A DNA stretch of 64,000 nt from Castor canadensis (GCF_047511655.1 NC_133390.1:168350083-168414082), one strand, 5' to 3'. Shown: positions 51,516-63,104, counted from the stretch's first letter. Made by a program: numbers and translations. The notes: generated by a model not told the origin, from the letters alone.

Positions 51516-53734
51516 GTTGACCAAAATGGAGATGGTTTTAGGAACTTTTCTGTGGCAGTCTTATCTATATTAGTGTTATCTATGCTTTGCCTCCCAAGGT
51601 TCTGGCTTGAGTTTGGGTCTTCAGTCTTCCTGTCAATCCCATGAGCTCTTCCAATAGTATTTTCTTCTATTTAAGCTTTGTATTCTCTTAAGAGAGGGCA
51701 GCGGTTGGGGAAGCGGTTGACAGTGGAAGGAGCTCCCTTTAGATGAGGTGGCCAGGGAAGGCCTCATTGAGAAAGTGCCTTTGCCCCACATCTGACTGGG
51801 GAAGATGCCAGTGGAAGAAGAGTGATAGAAGGGCACAGACAAAGCTTTGAGATAAGAGCTGAGATGGCTGGCAGTAGACAGTGGAAGAGGTCAGCAGAAA
51901 CCAAGTCTCTGAGGACCATGAGGCCACAGTAAGGGATCTGGGTCTGCTCTCCTGCAATCAAAGGCATCTCTTATTTCAGAGATTAGAGTCTGGGGACCAG
52001 ATCTGGTTCTCCTTGTCTGGAAAGCACAATCAGCTAAGTCATTACAGTTGACTTTGATATTATACACCATTACAAAAAAAAAAAAAAAAAACCCTACACT
52101 TTCAAATCCAAACAAAACTTCTGTTTTGTTGGCTCTTGGGTTTTTCAAATTTTTGGTTGGGTTCTTTTTTAAGTTTCTTAGTTCCTTTTGACAAATTCCA
52201 GCTCAACTCTGTTGAAATAAGGGGAAATATTTTTGTCTGCACTTAGGACTGGGGATTCCAGTTAGAGAGGCTGGTCCTCTGATGGAAATGGACAGCAACC
52301 AGGACAGTGAGGGAACAAGCAGACATGTCTTGATTGGTCCTTCAGTCTCATAACTTTATAGTCCCACACTCACTCAGGAAATACTTGGTCAGCATCTGGC
52401 CTGTGCCTGGGCTCTGGGTGAGCGTTAGGCTACAAAGATGATTATAACATAGTTCCTGCTCTCCAGGAATCGAGTTAAATGTGAGGAAGAGCCAGCCCAA
52501 AGGTTATGGAGCAAGAGTCCTCTGTCACTTAGAAATTGGTAATACGACAAATGCCAAAGCCAGCAGGCCCCAGCCACCCTGCATTCTAGAGAGCCAGAGA
52601 TGTTCCCTTCAAGGTTTACTATAGGAGGCAGAACTGGCCCACTAGCCAAAACTCAATTTCTTCTTCCTTGTCCATATAATAATCCCAGGGTCTTTGATTT
52701 TTATTGAGTAATATAGTGTTTAATGGGAGGCAATTCCCTTCCCTTCCAAGTAAAGGGGTGTGGGGAGGGGGAAGCTCAGAGGGAGTCACTCATGGAGGTT
52801 GAGGGTGACTGCAAGAAGAGGATAAGGGATGGTATTCCTGCACAGGATCTACTTGGCAGGAGACCATACCTATCTGAGCAGGGGAGAAGAGAGGAGGAAA
52901 GAGGGGGCACTGTGGAGCAGCTGGCCAGAGTGTGGGTGTCCCTGTGGGTCAAGTGGACGCCGTGGTAATTAGCCAGGCTGGAGCACCTTTCTGATGTCTC
53001 ACCCAACCAGGCTGACTGCTGGGCAGAATGGTCTTATCAGTGACAGGACCAGGTGATGAGGCAGCAAGGTAGGAGGGGTCAGGCCTGAGTCAGATGCCCC
53101 CTGCCAGAGGACTATGTAGTGCAGGAGCCCCCATGAAATTACTAATGTGTCCCATGAGGAACCATAAGCCCAGACAAGGAGGGCCAACCAACAGAGAGAA
53201 GGCTCTTGCTGGGGTGGCATGGGCAGTGATATTTGCACGTTCCTTGTCATTTCTCCCCATTTCAACAAGGGAATGGGTGCTAGTGTGTCTCCAACTAGGC
53301 TACTTTCCTTTTCTTCCAGAAGGCTGGATACTGGGTCCTTGGTCAAGTTAACCCTTGGATGAGTAGGGGAGAAGATAAAATGAGATTTAAATTGAGTTTG
53401 AGAATAAAGCGTCAATGGATGGATGTTTAACAACAGAAAGTGATCCAATAGCAATGCCATCTGCCCAAGAAAAGAAAAGGAAATTCAGCCCAGCATGGCT
53501 GAAGTCAGAGATTAGGAGAAAAAGCTTCATTACTATGTCCCACGGAGTTGAGTTGCTTCAATACACCGGTTCCACAAATAAACAGGAAAATTGAAGTACG
53601 GTGTGGAGGAGCTGTAGTCTCACTCAGGTAAGCAGCCACAGGGGTCAGAGGGAGCCTGGGGAAGAAGTTGTCCACATCCTAGTTGGCTGCAGGGGTGGGG
53701 AGATTCTAGAGGAGGGGCACCTGAACCAAGTCTT

Positions 53735-53957
53735 TTTCTTGGGGAATAGGGAGTAACTGGGGTTTGAACTCATGGCCTCATGCTTGCTAGGCATGCATTC
53801 TACCACTTGAGCCACTCCTTCAGCCCTTTTTTTGTGTTGGATATTTTCAAGATAGCGTCTCGTGAACTATTTGCCCAGGTTGGCTCCCAACAATGAGCCT
53901 CCTGATCTCTGCCTAATGAGTAGCTAGGATTACAGGCGTGAGCCACCAGCACTGGCT
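53735..53957 (-). mobile_element. B1-dID SINE with 9-bp flanking repeat
   Basis: Full dimer in antisense. Flanked by ccaagtctt at 53726-53734 and 53963-53971. Confidence 0.87.
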
Positions 53958-54709
53958 TTAAGCCAAGTCTTGAAGCATGAGATGAAAGAAGAGTGGGAGA
54001 AGGCTGTCAGGCAGTGGTGGCAGCATGGTACAGCCAGGGAGCAGGGCTGGAAGGCTGGGTAGAGATGCAGGCCATGTCAGGAAGTGAGGGTCCTGAGAAG
54101 CCAGTGCAGACTGGGGGAGGACACCATTGGGTTTGCTTAGGACCCCCGTTTACCAGATTCTGGCAACACCATGGACATGACCTCCAGGCATGCTCTTCAC
54201 CTATTCACCTGGCCCTGTGGCCACGCCAAAGACCATTTCCAAAATCCAGTTCCTGTTCTTTTGAATGTCCTTTGCTCTGTTTCTATTGCATACGCCATCA
54301 TGGATCCCCTCTTTCATGGGACTCTGAGTACCACCACCTCCTCAAATTCATCTCCTGGCTACCCTCCTCCTTCACACTTTTCTCAGCCCACTTCCCCTGG
54401 GCCTCGCTGCCAGCACATTTCTCCTGGGATGTGCATGTACAGAAATATCTTCGTTTTATCTTCTCTGGTCTGCGCCCCATGGGGCAACACGAAGGCTACT
54501 ATTTATTCTTTCACACATTAAGATGCTTTAATTGCTGCTATGATATGTTTCATATAATATAATTAATGTTTTAATTCAGTGTATTTGCTTCCCCAGGCAG
54601 TTTTGTGAAGGGCCCAATTTTGGAATCAAGCAAATAAGGAATAAGTAATAACTGAAGTGATTACAGTAATGCCCCCCTTCCCAAAGGAATTAAAACTGTG
54701 CTTGTTTTT

Positions 54710-55144
54710 ACTTTTCTTTTTTTTTTTTTGCAGTTTTTAAAAATTTCTTTTATTCATATGTGCATACACTGTTTGGGTCATTTCTCCCCCCTTCTTCCCA
54801 CCCCTCCCCCCTTCCCCCTCCCGCCCACACCCCTTCATTTCCGAGCAGAAACTGCTTTGTCCTTACCTCAAATTTTGTTGAAGAGACAGTATCAACATTA
54901 ATAAGAGGACCAGGGGTCTTTGCTAGTTGAGATAAGGATAGCTATACAGGGGGATTCCTCGTATTGCTTTCCTGTACATATGTATTACATTCTAAATTGA
55001 TTCTTCTCAACTAGCTTTTCTTTAGTTCCTGGTCCCCTTTTCCTATTGGCCTCTGTCACTTTAAAGTTTTTGCATTAGCTCTTTTGCATTGAGAACATCA
55101 AATGCTTCATTAATTTGCGTGTCATCCTTGCACAGGGGCCATGT

Positions 55145-55186
<42 letters not shown>

Positions 55187-55197
55187 AAAGCGAGCAC
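54710..55197 (-). mobile_element. U6-L1 chimeric retropseudogene
   Basis: Read on the minus strand, an almost complete U6 snRNA copy (55197-55091) is followed directly by about 360 bases of L1 3'UTR with its purine-rich tract (54787-54835) and 'gcacatatgaataaaag', then an A-rich tail (54735-54710). Flanked by the 11-bp direct repeat tgcttgttttt at 54699-54709 and 55198-55208, so U6 and L1 arrived as one insertion. Template switching from L1 RNA to U6 RNA during reverse transcription is the known route for such chimeras. Confidence 0.88.
55091..55197 (-). pseudogene. U6 snRNA pseudogene (5' part of the chimera)
   Basis: Begins GTGCTCGCTTTGGCAGCACA and continues through ACATATACTAAAATTGGAAC and the ACAGAGAAGATTA box. 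Compared with U6 there are CpG-type changes and a diverged 3' end (no terminal T run). The TSD abuts its first base and no TATA/PSE promoter lies in front, so it is not expected to be transcribed as U6. Confidence 0.93.
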
Positions 55198-56300
55198 TGC
55201 TTGTTTTTTCAAAGGGGATTGAGAAAGGGAAAAAGTATTTTAATTTTCTCTTTATCCTGGTCATATTTGTGTGGCTTTAATGAAGACCCCTGTTTCTGGC
55301 CTTTTTGTATCTGACCATCATCTCTTCCATCCAAGGGGCCACTGAAGCTTGAGGTCTGTGTTGAGACTGCCAACTTTGTGTGCCCACCCCTAATTCCTTC
55401 TTTTATGAATGAGGCTGTTGGCACAGTCCAGATGAAAGATGTGAGCTCCTGAATTGGACAGTGGCAGAGGCGATGGAAGACGGGATGATTTCAGAGGTAG
55501 AATCTACAAGAGCTGCAAATGTGCCCATTACAGAAAAGGCTCCAAGAATGGGTTAGGCATCCCCTTTCCTTCTGCTTCCCTGATCTGTGTGGCCTGGCTT
55601 CTTGGCCTAGCCTCGAAATTCAGAGCTTAGAGGGTTATCATCCCAAGTTGCTGTTTAGTTCAAGCTCCTTGGGTTTCTTGAGGAGATGGATTGGGAATTG
55701 AGTCTCAAGGGAACTCTGCATCAGTGGCAGAGCCTGGACCAGAACCCAGACGATCCATGCTGCAAAGCAGAGTAAGCACTGTTTTAGGAATGGCTTGAGG
55801 GGGAAGGGACAGGAACCGAGGAAATGAAGGCACAAGGAGGGCCTCGAGTGTCCTGACATTTTCCAAGGGTGCCTATAATTCCACAAAAGGCTGGTGTGCT
55901 CAATTCCTGCCTGTCTCCAGGAGCTGGATGGGAATGGGATAGAATCCGGCGGGGACGCATAGATGCATGGATGGGTGGATGCGGAGGCTGGGACGCTGAG
56001 CCCACGCGAGGGAATTTCCTTTGCAAGAGAGTGAAACTCTTGAGTTGGGACACCCGTTTCCTTGAGACGCCTCCCCGCACTTCAGCTGTGGCCTTTCCGG
56101 TTTTTTAGGGGTAGTGGTGGGGACTTCCTCAGGCCATTCAATCCCAGGTGCGGACGCTTTCGATTCTGCCGGGATTCCCAGAGGCAGCGGCGGGGGAGAA
56201 GCATGGAGATCCTTGTAAGCTCCCCCGACCCTTCCAGCACCTACAGGGATCCCACTTTCTTCCCTCCGCCCCCTTGGAAGCAGGTTAGCTCCTAGCCCAC

Positions 56301-56565
56301 GTCTGTGGCCTTTGAGGTCCTGGGGCAAGGTCCCTCACTTCCTCCCCTACCCCGCTCATCGCACGTCCCTAAATTCCTGCGGAGAATTAAACTCCGGGAA
56401 ATGTCCTGGGGAAATCCCTGAATAGCTAATACCCCGGGGCCGGCCAGGATTGGCTCCCTAAGACCCCGCCCCCTTCCTGGGCGGGGCCACAGACTGGGGC
56501 CTGGGAGTTACTAGAGGCTCCGCCCCCGCCACCCTGAGCTCTCGCCGCCCGGGTTTCACCCCGCT
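56301..56565 (+). promoter_or_regulatory. CD40: CD40 promoter and 5'UTR
   Basis: TATA-less, GC-rich stretch before the CD40 start codon. It contains a perfect kappaB match (56409-56418), GC boxes ccccgccccc (56464-56473) and gggcggggcc (56479-56488), and another C-rich box (56519-56530). A 'ccgggaaatg' (56394-56403) could bind an ETS factor. Known CD40 regulation by NF-kappaB, STAT1 and ETS factors fits; binding is inferred. Confidence 0.75.
56409..56418 (+). promoter_or_regulatory. CD40: Consensus NF-kappaB site
   Basis: GGGAAATCCC matches GGGRNWYYCC exactly, about 150 bases before the CD40 ATG. Confidence 0.75.
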
Positions 56566-56616
56566 ATGGTTGGGCTGCCTCTGCAGTGCGTGCTCTGGGG
56601 CTGCTTGCTGACTGCG
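56566..56616 (+). CDS. CD40: CD40 exon 1 coding part (signal peptide)
   Basis: ATG with G at -3 and G at +4. Encodes MVGLPLQCVLWGCLLTA, a hydrophobic signal peptide core, phase 0. Donor GTGAGT at 56617. Confidence 0.95.
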
Positions 56617-57764
56617 GTGAGTAGCTTCTATCCCGACCCGACAACGGTTTGGGATTTAAGTGTGGGGAATGGGAAGGAAGAAGAAGCAAGTCTTCAGGGA
56701 AGAGAACTTTCTAGCTGATTTGGGAGAGTCCGAGGAAGAGGGGCAAGGTACCCCTGATCCTGGGTAAAAATGAGGTGAGCTGCCTCTCTTTTCTTCCAGA
56801 GGGTTGGGATTCCCGGAAGTCCACTTAGGAACCTAGGCGCTTAGGAAGGGCACTGCCAGCATAGCCGTGCCTGGGCTGTGTGCACGGTTTGGAGTTCAGG
56901 GAGCCTCCACCTTTACCTGATCAGAAGCCTGGGGTGTGGGACAGCCTCTGGGTTTGTCCACCAAGACTGGAAGTGGTTTCAAGAAGGCAGGAAAAGAGGA
57001 TGGCCAAGGGAAGGGGCGGGTCTCGCCTGTTTCCTGTCCCTTTCCCCGTGCCTTTCCCATTGTGGACAGAGGCCAGCCTTTAGTGGTTATCATCTTCTTG
57101 CCAGCTTGGGCTGCTTTCTTCCAGGGCATCTAGTGGGAGCAAGAGATGTGTGCAGAGGCCCAGGTACTTTTTTGAGAAGGAATGGTAATTTTCACTAGGA
57201 GGAGTCCCCAAGGTTATGCCTCTGCCTGTTGAATTTTCAGATGACATAGGAGACCCGTGGGGAGATGACTAGTCCATGAGACCCAAGAAAGGGTTAGGAG
57301 GAATTTCTCCAGGCACCACAATGGCTGAGATCCAACCAAGCATATCTCCGGGATTTTCAGAAGCTCACACTTGACTCACTTTTGGCTTAAATGTATTTTT
57401 GTAGTTCCTCATTCTGGAGGCTCGGAATCCCCCAACTACTTGGCTTTCTCATCCCAGCCCCTCTGGTCTCCCCCTACTTTCAGGGACTGTAGAGTCTGGC
57501 AAGAGGCCTGGGCAGGAATGGCCCATGGTGTAGGAAGTCCCTAGCAAGGGAAGAGAGCAAGTGGAAAGAGAGTGAGTGGGAAGCACTTTGGTCCCAAGCT
57601 TTCATTTTCACTCTAGGCAATGAGCTTAGGGAGAGAGGCAGAAGAGTGCCTTGTGGGAGAAGGCGTGGTAAAACATGGTGTGGACTTCTTAAGCATAGAG
57701 TCTGCCCTCACATCCCTCAATTTGGGCTCCAGGTAGAGGATGGGCTGTGACAAGAGTAGCAGGT

Positions 57765-57965
57765 GCTATTTATTGAAGTCTTCTGTGCATTGCTCTGAGC
57801 AAAACACTGGATATATTCTCCGTCTGATTTCTCCCAGGTCCTTCATTGTACAGATGAGCAAACTGAGGCTCAGAATGGGGAATTGTCTTGCCCAAAGCCT
57901 CATAGCTACATAATGGTAGAACCTGATATGAACCTACATCTGCCTGATTCCTGAGTCTGCCTCTC
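57765..57965 (-). mobile_element. MIR relic
   Basis: 'tgtacagatgagcaaactga' and 'ggctcagaatggggaattgt' in reversed MIR order. Confidence 0.7.
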
Positions 57966-58374
57966 ACATAGTGAGAATCTCCAAGCCCTGGTTCCAAAAT
58001 CTTTTCTGATAGAAAGACCAGAACTATGGGGAGTAGAAACTAGGGAATGACAAGCTGTCGGAGGAGGAGCTGTTAGAGGAGGAGCCATTTTCCCCTTGTG
58101 TTCAACGATAGTATCAAGGACTTCACTGCTCTGACAGGGTGATGGGAAGGTTCATGTTCATAGGGTGGTGCCTTGGGATGCTCTGTTGGGGACAGTAACC
58201 TTTTCTATTTCCTTCCCCATTTGGGGTAAGATTCATTTCATTAAGTAGTTTGCTCAGATACATAGGTCAACGAGAGCTACCAATTAGCTGGATTCCGGAC
58301 AGCCAGCCAGGTAGCTGGGGCGCTGTGGTGTTGGGCATCCAAGGAGGTTCTCATCCGTGGATGATGGTTAAAGC

Positions 58375-58590
58375 TGTCATTTATGAGCACCTCCTATGGT
58401 CTAGACCCTGTGCCAGGCTATGCATATATATTCTTTCTCATCTTCACAATCCAACCTGCAGGGCAGGTGTTATTACTTCCATTTTAAAGATAAAGAAAGT
58501 GAGGTTAAGAGAAGCAAAATATCTAGTATGTATTACAAAGTCTGGAGTCCAAAGTTGTCTGATTCTCAAACCTGTGCTCTTTTCCCTGGC
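58375..58590 (-). mobile_element. MIR relic
   Basis: 'cctgtgccaggctatgcata', 'ttaaagataaagaaagtgag' and 'gattctcaaacctgtgctct' in reversed order. Confidence 0.7.
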
Positions 58591-58696
58591 TGTTCCCAAA
58601 GTGTCTGATGATTTTAAGGAGAAATGGATGTAGAACTAAAATAAGATTGTATTAGATTCATTTAGAGCTTTACATTCTTTAAAAAAAAATCTGTCA

Positions 58697-58766
58697 GCTG
58701 GGGGAATGGCTCAAGTGGTAGAGAGCCTGCCTAGCAAGCATGAGATCCTGAGTTCAAGCCCCAGAA

Positions 58767-58797
<31 letters not shown>
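58697..58797 (+). mobile_element. ID-like SINE unit with (TAAA)n tail
   Basis: 'agctgggggaatggctcaag' to 'tgagttcaagccccagaat' followed by eight TAAA units. Confidence 0.88.
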
Positions 58798-58798
<1 letters not shown>

Positions 58799-58870
58799 CC
58801 TTGTCATTTTTTCCAGGAGGAGGTCTTTGGAGCTAGAACATAGTGATACCTCTCAAAGGCTTTCTAATCC

Positions 58871-59085
58871 TCTTTTGGTGGGGCTGGAGGTTGAACTCAG
58901 GGCTTCACACTTGCAAAGCAGGCACTCCATGGCTTGAGCCACGCCTCCAGTCCATTTTGCTCTGGTTATTTTGGAGATTGGGGTCTCTTGAGAACTGTTT
59001 GCCTGGGCTGGTCTTGAACCTCAATCTTCCCAATCTCAGCCTCCCCAGTAGTTAGGATTACAGGCATGAGCCACCGGCAACCTGG
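58871..59085 (-). mobile_element. B1-dID SINE
   Basis: Antisense dimer; short direct repeat ctaatcc at 58864-58870 and 59086-59092 marks the ends. Confidence 0.87.
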
Positions 59086-59492
59086 CTAATCCAATTTTTT
59101 AAACTAAAAACAAGAGCCTGCCTGAGGTGGAGGGCTTTCAGCAAGTGAAGCAACCAACTGAGATTTAATAACATTGTTTTGTTTCTGTTGAATTTATTTT
59201 AAGGGCTTCCTTTTGTTTATGGGAAGTGATACTGTGCTTGTCTCCCGTGGCAATGATAAAAGGTTTACATTTAAAAGAAATATATTTAAATTAGCAAGAA
59301 GCAATTAATAGCATGGGTGGTGTCCCATCATAGTGATGGCAAAACCAAGTTGATGGAAACAAGAGGGTATGTTGAGGTCTTCAGCTTCTGTCCCTGTGGG
59401 ACACTGAGCAAGTGATCCAGCCTCTGTGGTGTTCAGTGTTACCATCTGTGAAATGAAAGAGGTGGGTTTTATCCTTCCACCTTCATAATCTT

Positions 59493-59699
59493 TCTTTTTT
59501 TTTTTGGCAGTACTGGGGTTTGGAGTCAGGGCCTCATGCTTGTTAGGCAGGTGCTCTACCATTTGAGCCACTCCACCAGCCCTGTTTTATGTTGGGTTTT
59601 TTTTGAGGTAGGGTCTCAAGAAGTATTTGCCCAGGCTGACTTCAAACCTCCATCTTCCTGCCTTCCAAATAGCTAGGATTACAGGCGTGTTGCCTGGCT
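59493..59699 (-). mobile_element. B1-dID SINE
   Basis: Antisense dimer with T-run; direct repeat ataatctt at 59485-59492 and 59700-59707. Confidence 0.9.
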
Positions 59700-59904
59700 A
59701 TAATCTTAGCTTCTTAAGAGGGAGGGCTGGGTGAACAGATGATATGGGGTTGGAAGGAGAAACCATTATGGGAGAGGAAGGAAGAGGTGCACAAGAATGG
59801 GAGGAGGAGTCCTTGAGCTAACTATGACCCCACCCAGGACTGGGGCCACTTGAAGCCAGACAAACTCAGAGCTTCACGGGATGACAGGCACACGCCTTCA
59901 CACC

Positions 59905-60021
59905 CAGCTTTATTTTTGTGGAGATGGGGTCTCCCATGCCCAGGCTGACTTTGAACCCTGATCTCCCAATCTCAGCTTCCCAAGTAGTTACAATTACAGA
60001 CTTGGGCGACCGCACCCTGCT
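59905..60021 (-). mobile_element. B1 SINE monomer
   Basis: 'gagatggggtctcccatgcc' to 'cgaccgcaccctgctc', antisense. Confidence 0.8.
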
Positions 60022-60228
60022 CAGAATGATTCTTTGGGCACTTTCATAATCAAATCATTGGACAGTTTAGCCAAAACCAAACACACTCAGTTCTATGCAG
60101 CCTCCATTCTCTGCGTTTGAGATCCACATCAGTGGCAGCATTTGTCCTGTTTGACTTTCAGCCTTCCTGCCAAGGAAACGACAGCAGAGACTTCGAGATC
60201 CCTTCCAATTACTCAATTCTGTTTTTAG

Positions 60229-60307
60229 GTCCACGCAGAACCATCTACAGCATGCAGAGAAAATCAGTACCTAGTAAACAGTCAGTGCTGTGATTTGTGC
60301 CAGCCAG
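60229..60307 (+). CDS. CD40: CD40 exon 2 (start of CRD1)
   Basis: Encodes [19 protein letters not shown] and CCDLCQPG(G). This is the beginning of the mature receptor and cysteine-rich domain 1. Acceptor TTTTTAG ends at 60228, donor GTGAGA at 60308. Ends with one base of Gly44. Confidence 0.94.
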
Positions 60308-60637
60308 GTGAGATGCCAACTCTCTAGCCCCATGATGAGACCTCTCTTGGTTTGCAGGCAAATGCAAACCCCATGTATTAACTGGGAACTCAAGTATGAA
60401 ATGACCCATTTCCCCTCTCTACCCTGCTGTCAGAATGTTCTGGGCCCCTTCTCTGCCAGGTAAACCTCTGCCTTCTCTCATCTGGGGTCCTATCTCTTCC
60501 ATCTTCCCCACCAGACTATGAAGGGTTGGAGACATTCATCCTCGAGTCCCCTGCCCTCAAGCCCAGTTGGTCGTGTTGTGACAAGGATCTGATTCATTGA
60601 GTTGGCCAGAGCTGCCACATATCCTGATGTTTTCCAG

Positions 60638-60763
60638 GAAAGAAGATGGTGAATGACTGCACTGAGCACCCCAAGACACAATGTGTTCCTTGCAGAAAAG
60701 GCGAATTCTTGAACACCTGGAATAGAGAGACACGCTGTCACCAGCACAAATACTGCGATCCCA
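60638..60763 (+). CDS. CD40: CD40 exon 3 (CRD1/CRD2)
   Basis: Encodes (G)[28 protein letters not shown] and [13 protein letters not shown] plus one base of Asn. [16 protein letters not shown] is strongly diagnostic of CD40. Acceptor TTTCCAG ends at 60637; donor GTGCGT at 60764. Confidence 0.96.
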
Positions 60764-60924
60764 GTGCGTGGGCTGCTGGGGAAGAGACACTTGGGAGCTG
60801 GACTAATATTCGGGCTGATTATTCCTGATAGTGCAATCACTCTGATTTTAGTAGTCAGTATCTGTTCTGATTGGTTGCTTGGAGTCTGAGCTGAACTGCT
60901 TCCTCTTTTGTTGTCATTGTTTTG

Positions 60925-60976
60925 TTTATTTGGTACTGGGGATTAGACCCAGGGTCTCACACTTTCTAGGCAGAAC
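60925..60976 (-). mobile_element. ID SINE fragment
   Basis: 'tggtactggggattagaccc' then 'actttctaggca'; the remainder is missing. Confidence 0.7.
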
Positions 60977-61079
60977 TATTTCTTAAATAATTGATCATCT
61001 CTACTAGAAAGAGGCTCTAAGAAAAACAGAGCAGGCTATGTCAGAAGCAGGGCTCCCAGCCTCACCCATCTCTGCTCAG

Positions 61080-61226
61080 ACCTAGGGCTCCGGGTCCTGA
61101 TGGAGGGCACCTTAGAGACAGATACCACCTGCACCTGTGAGGAAGGCCAACACTGTACCAGCCATGCTTGTGAGAGCTGTGCCCTACACACCGAATGCAG
61201 TCCTGGCTCAGGAGTCAAGCAGATGG
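61080..61226 (+). CDS. CD40: CD40 exon 4 (CRD2/CRD3)
   Basis: Encodes (N)[33 protein letters not shown] and [15 protein letters not shown] plus one base of Ala. Acceptor GCTCAG ends at 61079, donor GTAAGT at 61227. Confidence 0.95.
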
Positions 61227-61541
61227 GTAAGTGGCCTGTCTGAGTCAGCTGTGGGAGCGGGAGACAGGAGACTGGCGAGGCTGGCAGTGGGCACTTAGCC
61301 CCAGAGACAGAGGGACTGGAGACTTTGGGATGGCAGTCTAGCTAAAGTGAGCAGGAAATGAGACCTTTTGCATTCTAGCTTAAGCCAAGGGTATGGGGTG
61401 GGAGGAGTCCCACTGGGCGGCAGCCCTCAGGGGCTGGAGCTCCAGGCAGAAAATCTTCCTGCCCTGCCTGTCCACTGGCTCCCTGGAGAGCTGGACACAT
61501 GGTCCACTTGATGGTTAATGTGCCCTCCCACCCATTCCCAG

Positions 61542-61635
61542 CTACAGGGACTTCTGATACCATCTGTGAACCCTGCCCTGTCGGCTTCTTCTCCAATGTG
61601 TCATCTGCTTTTGAAAAGTGTCGCCCTTGGACGAG
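61542..61635 (+). CDS. CD40: CD40 exon 5 (CRD3/CRD4)
   Basis: Encodes (A)[16 protein letters not shown] and [14 protein letters not shown] plus two bases (AG). Carries the N153 glycosylation sequon. Acceptor TTCCCAG ends at 61541. The donor GTATAA at 61636 is weaker than the others. Confidence 0.94.
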
Positions 61636-62389
61636 GTATAAAGACTTGCCCCTAAGGGTAGTCCTGCTTAATCTCTCTAGCCACCTGCCCTTCAGTCCCT
61701 GCTCACCCACAGCCACACAAACTCATGCACTTGTGAAAGTCTGCAGAGTGACCTCATGCCACTTTCCACACTGTCCTTGCCTGCTCTCTCTTAGCGGAGT
61801 AGACATTTTGAACTCCCAGTTTTCTTGACGTATCTTTTCTTTGGTAATCGTGCTGCCCCTGTGCTCCTCTTTCTCTTCCTCCCTGTTCCACCTCTTTCCT
61901 GCTCCTTCACTGGTTTTCTCAGGCTTCATTCTGGGCTGTCCTATCACTTTACCGTCCTCTGGGCCATCTCATCCACATCCATGGTCTCATCTCCTCAGCT
62001 GCTCTGAGCAGCAGTTCCTATATGCATCTGTCTCCTGCGTCCCAGACTGTCACGCTCAACTACTGAGTATTCACCTTTACGTGGTGACACCTCAAGCTCT
62101 GTGCATCCAGGACAGGCCCACCTGCCTGCTCCCCTTGCCTGATTGATGTGAAAGGCTTTGGCTCTGGACAGTCACGTCATGGACTTCCCTCCTTTACCTG
62201 CACCTCCAGTTCAGGCACCAGGTCCATCTGGCTTGAGTGCTCTGGGAATCTAGCCTTCTCACTATCTCCAGAATTGTCACTTTGGTTTGGGCCTCATCAC
62301 TGGAGTCTGGTGAAGACTGCCTCATCACCCTCCTCCAAGGTGTCCCTTTTGGCTACTTCCCCATCCACTTACCACAGTGAACTTCACAC

Positions 62390-62640
62390 TTCCTTTCAGG
62401 TCACCATTTAAAGGGCTTCATGACTCTCCTCTGCCTTCAGAAGGAAGCCTAGACTTCTTCGCATGGCCTTGGGTCTTCCTGTCTCATTTCCCAGTCTCTT
62501 CCCCTGCATCACACCGCCTCTCGCTACTGCTACTCAAAATCCCCCAGCACACTGTTCATTCTCTTTTGTCTCAAATTCTTCTGCCTGCAGCCACTGTCCC
62601 TGTGTGTTCTTCCAGAGATTCTACATGCAAACAAATGAGT
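62390..62640 (+). mobile_element. L2-type LINE relic
   Basis: 'aaagggcttcatgactctcc' and 'ttctgcctgcagccactgtc' resemble the L2 3' region. Diverged, borders uncertain. Confidence 0.4.
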
Positions 62641-62778
62641 AAATACACACTCCCACACCCATATTCTTTCTCCTTTTATTTTGTACACAATTACTTACCA
62701 TATATACCATATATACTTTGTTTACTGTCTGCCTTTCCCCAGTGAATTGTAACTCCTTAAATGGAGAGAGACTGTAGC

Positions 62779-63104
62779 TTTTTTTTTTTTTTTTCCTATA
62801 CTAGAGTTTGAACTCAGGGCCTCACACTTGCTAGGCAGGTGCTCTATCACCTGAACCACACCCCCGTTCCTTTTTTGCTTTATTTCTCAGATGGGGTCTT
62901 GCACAAAACTCTTGGACTGGCCTTGGACCACAATTCTTCTCCTTACACCTCCTGCATAGTTGGGATTATAAACATATGCCATCATGGCAGGCTTGTTCTT
63001 TCCTAACTTTTTTATTTTTTGCCTGTGCTAACCTCGAACTACAGTCCTCCTGTTTCAGCATTCTAAGTAGCTGAGATTACAGGTATGAGCCACTGTACCC
63101 TGCC
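62779..63104 (-). mobile_element. Three-unit SINE: B1, divergent B1 and ID-like tail
   Basis: Same architecture as 1785-2100: ID-like unit with a 16-base T run (62779 to about 62861), a divergent middle monomer (about 62862-62993) carrying 'ggaccacaattcttct', and an ordinary B1 monomer (62994-63104). Confidence 0.75.

Larger units (their letters stand above)
41721..56300. other. Intergenic region between NCOA5 and CD40
   Basis: About 14.6 kb without a recognisable gene. It holds a solo LTR within an older LTR-like repeat, SINEs, MIR relics, an L1 tail, an old dispersed-repeat family in two copies, a U6-L1 chimera and microsatellites, described separately. Unique-looking gaps: 41721-42720, 47045-48210, 48400-49350, 52080-53730 and 55209-56300, with nothing I can assign. 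Confidence 0.75.
56617..60228 (+). other. CD40: CD40 intron 1
   Basis: 3.6 kb with MIR relics (57765-57965, 58375-58590), SINEs (58697, 58871, 59493, 59905) and otherwise unique sequence. Confidence 0.8.

Noticed and set aside
53993-54562. 189-residue plus-strand open frame
   Set aside because: No recognisable family, no splice or promoter context, composition of random translation; begins just beyond a SINE.
55091-55197. Functional U6 snRNA gene
   Set aside because: It has substitutions and a diverged 3' end, no terminal T run, no upstream TATA/PSE, and it is flanked by target-site duplications.
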